NCBI GenBank assembly: GCA_036498625.1
Contig: DASYFD010000011.1
Location: forward strand, 1-30,591
From: VAZQ01 sp036498625
GTDB taxonomy: Bacteria; Pseudomonadota; Alphaproteobacteria; Rhizobiales; Xanthobacteraceae
Length of the DNA: 30,591 bases
Direction: 5' to 3'
Below the pieces are notes generated by a model. That model was given only the letters and a program-made list of their open reading frames with translations, did no database searches and was not told where the DNA came from. Numbering within the stretch: the stretch's first letter is position 1; each line of letters opens with the position of its first letter. Shown here piece after piece: positions 23,264-30,313 of this stretch. A program made the translations under genes and the position numbers.

Positions 23264-25324
23264 TTACCGCTGTTTGCGCCGCCTCTTCAGCGGCTTGGCC
23301 GCTCGCGCCGCCTTTCGCTTCGCCGGCTTCTTCTTGGCGGCGGATTTCTTGGCAGCGGATTTCTTCTTGGTGGATTTTTTCTTGGCGGATTTCTTGGCAG
23401 TAGATTTTTTGGCGGCCGATTTTCTGGCCGGTTTCTTGGCGGGCTTTTTCGCCGGTGCTTTTTTATTTGGCGCCGGCCCCGTTGCGGTTGCGGCGCGCAC
23501 CTTCTTGCCCCCTGCCGCAGGCGCCGGCACCGGCTGACCGGTTGCCGCCGGTCCGGACGCTCCTTCGCCGAGCCAAAACTTGATCTCGGCCAGGCCGGGA
23601 CCGCCTTTGGCGAGGTAGCCGTCCTGCCACGTCGCATTGTCGACCAGGCCATGCCACGCCTGCGGTTCCTTCGCGTTCCGGTCCACATAGCTGTTCCAGC
23701 GATAGGTCTGATAGATCGCGATGATGTTGGCGGCATAGGCTGCGGCCAGTGGCGCGTTGCCCTCGACGATCATCAGATTATCGTCGTTGGCGGTCGAGGC
23801 CTTGTGACCCAGATTGTGCGATCCGGTCATGACGACGGGCTTCTTGCCGAACGGATCGATCACGATGACCTTGCTGTGCACATGCACGCCCTGGTTCATC
23901 ACTTCGCCGAGAAAGTCGTGGAAGACGTCCTTGATCGCCTTTGGCACCATCGATTCGGACGGGACCGGCATGGGCGCCGACTTGCCGTCGCCAAACAGTT
24001 TCACGGGGGCGGCATTTGCCGGGTCAAGCGCTGCATGCTTGCTCGCCTTTTGTGTGCCCTCGGTGGTGAGGCCGGCAATCTCCTGATTGACCACGCCATG
24101 GATGTAGAGATCGGGATCGTAGTCCGGCGTACCCTCCTGGTGCCGGACCAGGATGTTTTGCAGCAGCGTCCACATTTCCGGCTTGTCTTCCGGCGCGAAT
24201 ACGCCCGGATTGAAAAACAGGAACAAAATGCCTTGCTCGGCTCCGTTGATAAGCTGGCGGGCATAGTCCAAATCCTCGCCCGCTTTGGTTGGCGCGAACC
24301 ACTGCACGATCGTGCCGCCGTCGACGGCGAAGGATTTCGATGCCGAGTTTGCCGCCATCAAGGTCGACGGATAGTCGTTCCCCGCGGACTTGAGCCGATT
24401 CCACTCGTCGATGAAATACGCTCCGAGACCCGGGTCATCCACGATGATGCTGTTGTTGGCCTGCGTGCAAAGCCCGGTCACGGTCCAATTGGTGCTGCCC
24501 GACAGCACGCGCTGCGGGTTGCCGGCCGAATCGCAGGCGACGACGAACTTATTGTGCGCGAAGTGGCCCTGCTTGACCAGGCGGTCGTGCAAATCCACCT
24601 TGCCCTTCAGCTGCGCACGCACCGTTGCATTTTCGTCATTGGCCGGCGGCTTGAAGGCGCCGTTGGCAAGAATGAGGTGGCATTTTTGCCCGAGCGCCAG
24701 CAGCTTTGGAATCAGCTCCGGATCGTTGAGCTCGTAGAGTGCGGCATAGATCTCGCCGTTGTTCCGCTTGACCTCGTCGAGCAGCTGCAGCAATTGCGGG
24801 CGCAGCAGGCCGCTCAGCGCGTTGCGCAGCGGCCCGTTAACAGTGCTGATCAGATTGGCGAGATTGGGCTTCTTGCCGAGCGCCGCGAGCGCGCGCGACA
24901 CCCACTGCGCCGAGACGATGCCCTTGTTGAAATAGGCGGAGACGTGGGCCGACGCCTGCCCGGTAATCGTCATCGGCGGGGTCAGCGCGCTGGCGTCTGC
25001 CGCCGCAAGCTGCAAGTGGTCCTTGTCCGGCCCGCACACCGGCACGATCGAATATTGAACGACGTTGCCGGGTGCGACCAGGTAGTCCCACCACATGAAG
25101 CGCTGCAATGGAAGCTTCCACGGCGCATTCGGATCCACCTTTTCGCCATCGGAAAACCCGACAAAGCTGTGCAGATAGCTTTCCTGGGCAGGCTTATTGG
25201 CATCCGCCTGCAGCAACCGTCGAATCGTGAAGCCACGGCAATCCGCTATCGGCTGCCCGTCCGACGGCAGCCAAACCAGACACGTATGATCTCCGTTGTC
25301 GTAGACCTTCAGATCGATTGACAT
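23264..25324 (-). CDS. Phospholipase D-family protein with a histone H1-like lysine-rich tail
   Basis: A 686-residue protein without signal peptide. Two HKD motifs are visible. The first is FAHNKFVVACD (H257, K259, D265; one residue longer than HxKx4D) followed by SGSTNW. The second is VHSKVIVID (H483, K485, D490) followed by TGSHNLG. Two HKD motifs in one chain make a full catalytic site, for phosphodiester cleavage of lipids or nucleic acid. The C-terminus from about 607 to 686 is built of AAKK, SAKK and KKP repeats ending KRRRKQR, like histone H1 or bacterial AlgR3/Hc1-type tails, which suggests binding to DNA or other polyanions. GAGGAG lies eight bases upstream of the ATG. Upstream is a candidate promoter with a palindrome at the start site. 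A cytosolic, DNA-associated nuclease is a reasonable hypothesis; a lipase remains possible. Confidence 0.87.
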   Translation of the reverse strand: MSIDLKVYDNGDHTCLVWLPSDGQPIADCRGFTIRRLLQADANKPAQESYLHSFVGFSDGEKVDPNAPWKLPLQRFMWWDYLVAPGNVVQYSIVPVCGPDKDHLQLAAADASALTPPMTITGQASAHVSAYFNKGIVSAQWVSRALAALGKKPNLANLISTVNGPLRNALSGLLRPQLLQLLDEVKRNNGEIYAALYELNDPELIPKLLALGQKCHLILANGAFKPPANDENATVRAQLKGKVDLHDRLVKQGHFAHNKFVVACDSAGNPQRVLSGSTNWTVTGLCTQANNSIIVDDPGLGAYFIDEWNRLKSAGNDYPSTLMAANSASKSFAVDGGTIVQWFAPTKAGEDLDYARQLINGAEQGILFLFFNPGVFAPEDKPEMWTLLQNILVRHQEGTPDYDPDLYIHGVVNQEIAGLTTEGTQKASKHAALDPANAAPVKLFGDGKSAPMPVPSESMVPKAIKDVFHDFLGEVMNQGVHVHSKVIVIDPFGKKPVVMTGSHNLGHKASTANDDNLMIVEGNAPLAAAYAANIIAIYQTYRWNSYVDRNAKEPQAWHGLVDNATWQDGYLAKGGPGLAEIKFWLGEGASGPAATGQPVPAPAAGGKKVRAATATGPAPNKKAPAKKPAKKPARKSAAKKSTAKKSAKKKSTKKKSAAKKSAAKKKPAKRKAARAAKPLKRRRKQR

Positions 25325-25379
25325 GGCTTCACTCCTCGGGATGCCTCGCTGGAGCGGACGAGCCAGCGCCCCACGGCCC

Positions 25380-25396
25380 TTCTACCGCTAGTAGAA
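25380..25396. promoter_or_regulatory. Palindrome at the predicted transcription start of the phospholipase D-family gene
   Basis: TTCTAC-CGCTA-GTAGAA, a perfect 6-base inverted repeat with a five-base centre, lies directly after the -10 box of the promoter proposed at 25397-25425. Its position over the expected start site (about 25390) is where a repressor would block transcription. Confidence 0.4.
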
Positions 25397-25425
25397 AATA
25401 TATCACTTGCGCGTCGCGTTGGAAA
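25397..25425 (-). promoter_or_regulatory. Candidate promoter for the phospholipase D-family gene
   Basis: On the minus strand TTTCCA (25425-25420), a 17-base spacer and TATATT (25402-25397) form a sigma70-like pair (4 of 6 and 5 of 6). It is the only AT-rich patch in this divergent space. The leader to the ATG at 25324 would be about 65 bases. Confidence 0.42.
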
Positions 25426-25548
25426 GGTGGCCGCCGCCTGAATCGATGGTCCCCGGCGGCGGGTGTCAGGCTGGTGCGGCCATCGTTGTGACCCTGGCGC
25501 CCGGCACCTATCTTAAAGCCGGGGCGCGTTGCGCCCGAAGGAGGCACC

Positions 25549-26379
25549 ATGGTTGGCATCGCCGAACCGGAAACCGGCCTCGAGTCGATCGAAGCCACGG
25601 TCAACTATTTCCTGGATACCGGCGAGCAGCCGTTCACCGCGACCACCGGGCCCGGTGCCCTCGATGTGCGCACCGGCGGCGGCCAGGACCCGCGCGCGGT
25701 CACCATCCGCAACGGTCGCCGCAGGCGCCAAGACTTCACGCTCGATCGCAACGGCTTCCGTTTCGTCGAGCACGACACCAGGGTCGCGGACTTCTTCGAC
25801 GAGGCGCAGATCCGCGCCATCTATTATCCCGAGATGGAGCGGTTGGTGAAGGCGCAGAGCGGCGCGTCCCGGGTGGTGGTGTTCGACCATACGCTGCGCA
25901 CCGCCGACGACGCGGCGCGCGAAGCGCGCCAGATCCCCGAGGTAGTGCGTCGCCTGCACAACGACTACACCGAATGGTCGGGGCCGCAGCGCCTGCGCGA
26001 TATCCTGCCACAGGAGGCCGAGGCGCTGCTGCAGCGCCGCTTCGTCATCGTGCAGGTGTGGCGCCCAATCCGCTACCCGGTCGAGACCCACCCGCTCGCC
26101 ATCTGCGATGCCTTGAGCCTCGCGCCCGCCAATCTGGTCGTGTCGGAGCGGCGCTATCCGGGCCGCATCGGCCAGACCTATGCGATCACCTACAATCCGG
26201 CGCACCGCTGGTACTGGTTCCCGCGCATGCGGCGGGAGGAGGCGCTGGTGTTCAAGGTCTACGATTCCCAAAGGGACGTCGCCCGCTTCACCGCCCACAC
26301 CGCCTTCGACGACCCGACCACGCTGCCCGACGCGCACCCGCGCGAAAGCATCGAGATCAGAACGCTGGCGCTGTTCTAG
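25549..26379 (+). CDS. CmcJ/NvfI-family oxidoreductase
   Basis: A 276-residue cytosolic protein resembling the CmcJ/NvfI (AsaB, GA4 desaturase-like) family, which includes proteins of antibiotic and fungal metabolite pathways and has a non-haem iron oxygenase-like fold. Visible candidates for an iron site are the HND motif in VRRLHNDYTEW (H137 and D139) and a distal histidine in RFTAHTAFDDP (H250). The closing PRESIEIRTLALF is a family signature. The middle part, VQVWRPIRYPVETHPLAICDA, also matches. AAGGAGG is well placed before the ATG at 25549. It is divergent from the phospholipase D-family gene and convergent with the alpha/beta hydrolase gene. Members hydroxylate, methoxylate or desaturate small molecules; the substrate here is unknown and no biosynthetic cluster surrounds it. 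Confidence 0.82.
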   Translation: MVGIAEPETGLESIEATVNYFLDTGEQPFTATTGPGALDVRTGGGQDPRAVTIRNGRRRRQDFTLDRNGFRFVEHDTRVADFFDEAQIRAIYYPEMERLVKAQSGASRVVVFDHTLRTADDAAREARQIPEVVRRLHNDYTEWSGPQRLRDILPQEAEALLQRRFVIVQVWRPIRYPVETHPLAICDALSLAPANLVVSERRYPGRIGQTYAITYNPAHRWYWFPRMRREEALVFKVYDSQRDVARFTAHTAFDDPTTLPDAHPRESIEIRTLALF

Positions 26380-26403
26380 ACGACCTCAAACCAACAGCAC
26401 TTT

Positions 26404-26545
26404 CTCATGATGAGGAGGCCGGCTCCTGAGCACTTGTCGAAGGATGCCGGCCGTCTCGAAGCATGCGATCAGGCGCGGCCGAAGATGCGCCTTGCTTGCG
26501 GCCATGGTTCGAGACGCCGCGCACTGCGCGGCTCCTCACCATGAG
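26404..26545. repeat. Long imperfect inverted repeat, family C, between convergent genes
   Basis: The left end reads CTCATGATGAGGAGGCCGGC with CGTCTCGAAGCATG further in. The right end reads CATGGTTCGAGACGCCGCGC with CTCCTCACCATGAG at the end, so the outer and inner blocks pair in inverse-complement order across about 140 bases. It fills most of the gap between the oxidoreductase stop and the alpha/beta hydrolase stop, and resembles another repeat common in Bradyrhizobium-type genomes, from memory. Confidence 0.72.
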
Positions 26546-26557
26546 GGCCGATTTCCC

Positions 26558-27625
26558 TCACGCCACCTGCGGCGGCATGGTGAGGAAGGCGTTGACGGAG
26601 TGCCAGTACAGGAAGCGGTTCTTGCCGACGGTGGGATTGTGCGCGGTCTCCGGCACGATCACGAACTGCAGGTCGCCATTGGGCAGCTGCCGGTAGAAAT
26701 CGAACAGGTCGGCGACCGTCGCGATGCCGTCATGGTCGCCGCGGATCAGCAGCACCGGGCACAACACCTTGAGCGGATCGACCAGCGGCAGGTTCGCGGT
26801 CATGTCCAGATAGGTGCCGGTCGGCACCTGGTCGCCGTACTTGAGCTCGGCCGCCACCATGGCGTCGATCATGGCCGGCTCGTAGCTCGAGGCGAGCGAA
26901 TCGCGGGTGAAGATCGAGCGCACCATGGCGCTGTCGCGCAGCCGCGTATTGTGGGTGCGGTAATACTCGACCTGCTTGGCGCGGTCGGCGAGCGTCGGCG
27001 AGCCGTCACCCTTGTAGGTGAAGGCGCTCAGCACCAGCCGGTCGACCCGGTCGGGCTGCGCCTGCGCATAGGCGGCGGCCCGGATCGCGCCCGAGGAGGT
27101 GCCGAAGTAATGCGCCCTGCTCTGCCCGGTCTCGCGCTTGACCACCTCGGCGGCGAGCTTCAGATCCTCGACCCCGCTCTTGATGTCGGAATTTCCGGAG
27201 CTGCGCGAGGAAAAGCCGTAGCCCTCATGGTCCATGGTCCATACATCGAAGCCGTTGCGCGCAAAGACGTTCATCATCGAGTACTCGGCCTTGGCGCCGG
27301 GCACCTGCAGATCATAGGAGGTGCGCGAAGAATTCGACGAGCCGTGCACCATGAACAGGATCGGGCGGGGCCGCTCTCCGGCCACCGGCGCGCCGACCCG
27401 CTTGCGATAGATGTAGAGCTTGATATCGCCCTTGTTGGTCCAATATTCGTTGCTCCAGACCTCGGCGTTGGCGGGTGCCGGAACGGCCGCGGCAGGGCCT
27501 TCGGCCTGCGCGGCGGACGATGCAAGGCCGGACAGCATTCCGGCTCCCATGCCGAGGCCGGCGGCCTTGAGGATGGTGCGGCGCGCGAGCGCGTGCTCGG
27601 TATCGTTCGACGGCTTCTGGGTCAT
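26558..27625 (-). CDS. Tat-exported alpha/beta hydrolase
   Basis: A 355-residue serine hydrolase. The N-terminus carries a twin-arginine signal (LARRTILKAAGLGMGAGML, cleavage near residue 41), so it should be exported folded to the periplasm. The alpha/beta hydrolase core shows an oxyanion region FMVHGSS (91-97), the nucleophile elbow FGTSSGA (S177), an acid in IRGDHDG and the histidine in PETAHNP. The ATG at 27625 is chosen because GGAGG lies six bases upstream; a second ATG at 27637 has no such site. It is convergent with the oxidoreductase gene and divergent from the binding-protein pair at 27866. Likely esterase or lipase-like on a small substrate; not more specific. Confidence 0.88.
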   Translation of the reverse strand: MTQKPSNDTEHALARRTILKAAGLGMGAGMLSGLASSAAQAEGPAAAVPAPANAEVWSNEYWTNKGDIKLYIYRKRVGAPVAGERPRPILFMVHGSSNSSRTSYDLQVPGAKAEYSMMNVFARNGFDVWTMDHEGYGFSSRSSGNSDIKSGVEDLKLAAEVVKRETGQSRAHYFGTSSGAIRAAAYAQAQPDRVDRLVLSAFTYKGDGSPTLADRAKQVEYYRTHNTRLRDSAMVRSIFTRDSLASSYEPAMIDAMVAAELKYGDQVPTGTYLDMTANLPLVDPLKVLCPVLLIRGDHDGIATVADLFDFYRQLPNGDLQFVIVPETAHNPTVGKNRFLYWHSVNAFLTMPPQVA

Positions 27626-27712
27626 GGCGTCCTCCATTGAATTATCGTTCGGCTTGCGGGTTGCTTTTTGGTCGTCACTTTGCGTCTACTTGAAGTCCCT
27701 CAAATCGGGCAA

Positions 27713-27748
27713 CGAGGATAGGGTCCCGGTAAAGCATTTCTATCCTCG
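27713..27748. promoter_or_regulatory. Inverted repeat in the divergent hydrolase/binding-protein space
   Basis: CGAGGATAG at 27713-27721 and CTATCCTCG at 27740-27748 are perfect inverse complements separated by 18 bases. The spacing of arm centres is about 27 bases, near two and a half helical turns. It lies about 90 bases from the hydrolase start and 118 from the binding-protein start. It may be a paired operator or an RNA hairpin; undecided. Confidence 0.33.
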
Positions 27749-27865
27749 CGGACCTGTATGTGTCGTTGCCGAAGCTATCACACGGCCGCACCGGATGCCA
27801 CGGGTGGGCGGCTCAACGGGACCGCGAACGGCGCCGCTTGATCGCGCATCGAAGGAATGCCGGAC

Positions 27866-28651
27866 ATGATCAGGAGATCGGGAACCGTCCGGCGCGGTGC
27901 ATGGTTGGCGGCGGCAGTCTATCTGGCGGTGCCGTGCGCGCCAGGGCGGGCCGCCGAGATCGAGGTGCTGGGCTTCTTGAGCCTGCGCCCGATTCTCGCC
28001 GAGCTGGCGCCCGCGTTCGAGCGCGCGACCGGCAACCGGCTGGCGCCCGCCTACGATTCAGTCAATTTCATGCGCAGCCGGATTGCGGCCGGCGAGGCCG
28101 CCGACGTGATGATCGCGTCGCGATCGGCGCTCGATGATCTGGCGAGGCGTGATCGCATCGCGGCCGGCAGCATCGTGGACTTGGCCCGCATCACCATCCG
28201 CCTGTTCGTGCGCGCGGGCACTCCGAAGCCGGATATCGGATCAATCGCGGCGTTGCGCCGCACGCTCCTGAATGCCCAATCGATCGCCTTCACGGATCCG
28301 GCCCGCGGTGCATTGGCGGGCCGCGCCTTTGCCGATGCGCTCGACCGGCTGGGCATCGCGGATCAGCTGCGACCCAAGAGCAAGTCGATCCAGGGGCTCG
28401 GATCGGAAGGGGTGGCAGCGGTGGCCGCCGGAGCGGCCGCCATCGGGGCGGCGCCCACCAACGATCTCACCCCGCTGCCGGACGGCATCGACATCGTTGG
28501 TCCGCTGCCGAAGGAGCTGGCGAGCGATGTCGTGATCTCAGCCGGCATCGTAGCCAATGCGCGGGCGCCGGAGGCCGCCGCCGCATTGATCAGGTTCCTG
28601 GCGTCGGACGCTGCTGCATCGGCGATCACGGCGCATGGGATGGAACGGTAG
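27866..28651 (+). CDS. ModA-like substrate-binding protein
   Basis: A 261-residue type II periplasmic binding protein. The signal peptide has basic residues (MIRRSGTVRR), a hydrophobic core (AWLAAAVYLAVP) and likely cleavage after GRAA (about residue 30). The mature start EIEVLGFLSLRPILAELAPAFE and the block DVMIASRSALDDL resemble ModA-type molybdate-binding proteins. The later region with IAFTDPARGALAG and LGSEGVAAVAAG also fits, but the usual oxyanion residues cannot be verified. The ATG at 27866 is preferred because GAAGGA is nine bases upstream; an ATG at 27857 directly abuts the same site. A second binding-protein gene follows on the same strand. No ModB or ModC partner is in the window, so molybdate is not assigned. 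Confidence 0.83.
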   Translation: MIRRSGTVRRGAWLAAAVYLAVPCAPGRAAEIEVLGFLSLRPILAELAPAFERATGNRLAPAYDSVNFMRSRIAAGEAADVMIASRSALDDLARRDRIAAGSIVDLARITIRLFVRAGTPKPDIGSIAALRRTLLNAQSIAFTDPARGALAGRAFADALDRLGIADQLRPKSKSIQGLGSEGVAAVAAGAAAIGAAPTNDLTPLPDGIDIVGPLPKELASDVVISAGIVANARAPEAAAALIRFLASDAAASAITAHGMER

Positions 28652-28695
28652 CATCGGCCCCGCCCGGCGACTCTGCAAAACCGGCCAGCTTGCCC

Positions 28696-28713
28696 GCGCC
28701 CGTTGGAGGGCGC
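28696..28713. other. GC-rich hairpin between two binding-protein genes
   Basis: GCGCCC-GTTGGA-GGGCGC, a perfect 6-base stem of G and C only with a 6-base loop, lies 44 bases after the ModA-like gene. No T-run follows. It could slow or partly terminate transcription between the two genes. Confidence 0.35.
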
Positions 28714-28765
28714 ATTCTGGCGATCCTTCATTCGACCGACTGCAGGTTCCTGCCGGGCCACGCTC

Positions 28766-29773
28766 ATGAACATCCTGCGCATCGCAAATCGACTGGCCGG
28801 CGCATGCTTGCTCGCCGCCCTGCTGAGCGCCGCGCTCTTGAGCGCCGGACAGTTGCACGCCCAAGGATCGTCGCCGGAGAAGCTGGTCATCAGCTACGTG
28901 CCCGGCAACGCGATCTATTGGGACATCGACGTCGCGATCGAGAAGGGCTTCTTCAAGGATGAGGGTTTTGCGCCCGAGGTCGTGATCTTCCAATCTTCCC
29001 CGCAATCGATTCAGCTGCTGGTGGCCGGCGAGGTGCAGCTCGCGGGCGCCCAGCCGGAGGCACTGCTGGCGGCCGTCGTGCACGGCTCCAAGGGCTTTGC
29101 GGTGATCTCCTCGCCGGCCGAGCGGCCCGATTGGTTTTTGGTCAGCCGGCCCGAGATCAGGACGCTGGCGGATCTCAAGGGCAAGTTCTTCGGCACCGGC
29201 GGTCTGCAGCTGGGCGAGAACTGGTGGACCTGGAAGGCGCTCGCCAAGGCCTCGGTCGCGCCTTCGGACGTCAGCATGCTGGTGGTGGGCACCAGCGCGC
29301 AGAAATTCGCAGCGCTGCAGCGCGGCAGCATCGCCTTCACGGTGCTGTTCCAGCCGACCGCCCAGGTGGCGGTGGCGGAAGGCATGAACGTGCTCTACCG
29401 GTTCAGCGACGGCGAGGCCTTTCCGTCCATTCTCTACAGCGTGGCGGCGAGCTGGGCGCAACAGGGCGGCCATGGCGCCCGGCTGACGCGGGCGCTCAAG
29501 CGCGCCCATGACTGGCTCTACGATCCGGGGAACCGCGAGCAGGCGCTCGCGATCCTGCAGAAATATACCAAGCGCGAGCCCGCTCAACTCGCCCCGGTCT
29601 ACGATCTCTATGTCGGCAAGGACGCCATCCTGAGCCGCGACGGCGCGGTCGTCATCGCCGACGTGGACAAGGTGATCGCCCAGATGGCGGAGAACGGCGC
29701 CATCCCGAAGGGTACCGTGGTGTCACCCGACCTCTACCTGCTGCCCAGGGACCTGGGCGGCCTTGCCCGCTGA
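28766..29773 (+). CDS. NMT1/SsuA-like ABC substrate-binding protein
   Basis: A 335-residue periplasmic binding protein of the SsuA/NMT1 type. The signal peptide MNILRIANRLAGACLLAALLSAALLSAGQLHAQG (cleavage near residue 33) is followed by KLVISYVPGNAIYWDIDVAIEKGFFKDEG, the family opening. Further features are SIQLLVAGEVQLAGAQPEALL and the block DLKGKFFGTGGLQLGENW. Members bind sulphonates, nitrate, thiamine precursors or aromatic acids. The ATG at 28766 gives a clean signal peptide although the Shine-Dalgarno sequence is weak; the frame is open upstream to 28703. It lies 114 bases after the ModA-like gene, with a hairpin between. No permease or ATPase is in the window. Confidence 0.88.
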   Translation: MNILRIANRLAGACLLAALLSAALLSAGQLHAQGSSPEKLVISYVPGNAIYWDIDVAIEKGFFKDEGFAPEVVIFQSSPQSIQLLVAGEVQLAGAQPEALLAAVVHGSKGFAVISSPAERPDWFLVSRPEIRTLADLKGKFFGTGGLQLGENWWTWKALAKASVAPSDVSMLVVGTSAQKFAALQRGSIAFTVLFQPTAQVAVAEGMNVLYRFSDGEAFPSILYSVAASWAQQGGHGARLTRALKRAHDWLYDPGNREQALAILQKYTKREPAQLAPVYDLYVGKDAILSRDGAVVIADVDKVIAQMAENGAIPKGTVVSPDLYLLPRDLGGLAR

Positions 29774-29779
29774 GATTTG

Positions 29780-29805
29780 CCTGCCGAGCGGCGGACGGCG
29801 GCAGG
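29780..29805. terminator. Candidate bidirectional hairpin between convergent genes
   Basis: CCTGCCG and CGGCAGG form a 7-base stem with a 12-base loop, seven bases after the binding-protein stop and just before the stop of the minus-strand kinase-like gene. There is no T-run on either side, so intrinsic termination is uncertain. Confidence 0.35.
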
Positions 29806-29816
29806 GGACTGGAAGC

Positions 29817-30308
29817 CTATGAGTCCGCTTCGTAACGCGTCACCTCGAATCGCTCCTGCTCCGAGGGGGGCACGAAATATCGCGTGACCGCCTCAAACAC
29901 CGCCTCGCTCACCATTCCGTAGTAGAGCCCTTCCGGCTTGGTCTCGTTCCGCAAGCGCAGCCGCGCCTTGCACTGCTCGTCGGATGCGACGATGACATGC
30001 AGCAGGTGGTCGGCACCGGCACTTTCGAATAGCGACCGCACCCAGGCGCGGTCCTTCGGCGTGTTGCCGGCAAAATCGAGGACGACCGAGGTGCCGAGCC
30101 TGAGCAGTTGGATCGCATGTGGGGCGAGCGCGGCGCGCAGCCGGCCGGAGTGGAGAGCAAAGTCGGCGAGGCTGTCGATCCGGGCATCGAGCAGCGTGAG
30201 CCATTCGTTCTCGCAGAAGACCGCCGCCCCGTGCTGCGCCGCGAGCTTGCGGGCGAGCGTCGTCTTGCCCGACGCCGCTTTCCCGCAGATGAAATGCAAG
30301 GTGGCCAT
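29817..30308 (-). CDS. Small P-loop ATPase/kinase-like protein
   Basis: A 163-residue cytosolic P-loop protein. Walker A is GKAASGKTT (9-17) directly after the first strand MATLHFIC. A typical small-kinase order follows: a helix, FCENEWL (31-37), a mid-protein TSVVLDFAGNTPKDRAWV segment that can act as Walker B, and an arginine-rich lid (KARLRLRNETKP). It resembles the AAA/zeta-toxin-like or phosphotransferase-type small kinases. Substrate unknown; no antitoxin gene is seen. The ATG at 30308 fits the family start; the frame is open upstream, but that would overlap the next gene. It lies five bases after the alpha/beta hydrolase stop, so the two are coupled. Confidence 0.82.
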   Translation of the reverse strand: MATLHFICGKAASGKTTLARKLAAQHGAAVFCENEWLTLLDARIDSLADFALHSGRLRAALAPHAIQLLRLGTSVVLDFAGNTPKDRAWVRSLFESAGADHLLHVIVASDEQCKARLRLRNETKPEGLYYGMVSEAVFEAVTRYFVPPSEQERFEVTRYEADS

Positions 30309-30313
30309 ACCGC

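Noticed and set aside
23280..23480. Short tandem repeats that could suggest a minisatellite or CRISPR-like array
   Set aside because: They are in-frame codons for the lysine/alanine tail of the phospholipase D-family protein, irregular in length and without spacers.
21989..25321. A very long open frame (about 1110 codons) on the plus strand opposite the Bug and phospholipase D-family genes
   Set aside because: The minus-strand proteins have clear family motifs, signal peptides and ribosome sites. The plus-strand translation is arginine- and histidine-rich low-complexity sequence, typical of the shadow frame of GC-rich genes.
27866..28651. Naming the ModA-like gene modA
   Set aside because: No modB or modC is present and the oxyanion-binding residues could not be verified.
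29817..30308. A zeta-type toxin of a toxin-antitoxin pair
   Set aside because: The Walker A and size fit loosely, but no small antitoxin gene is adjacent; the upstream coupled gene is an alpha/beta hydrolase.
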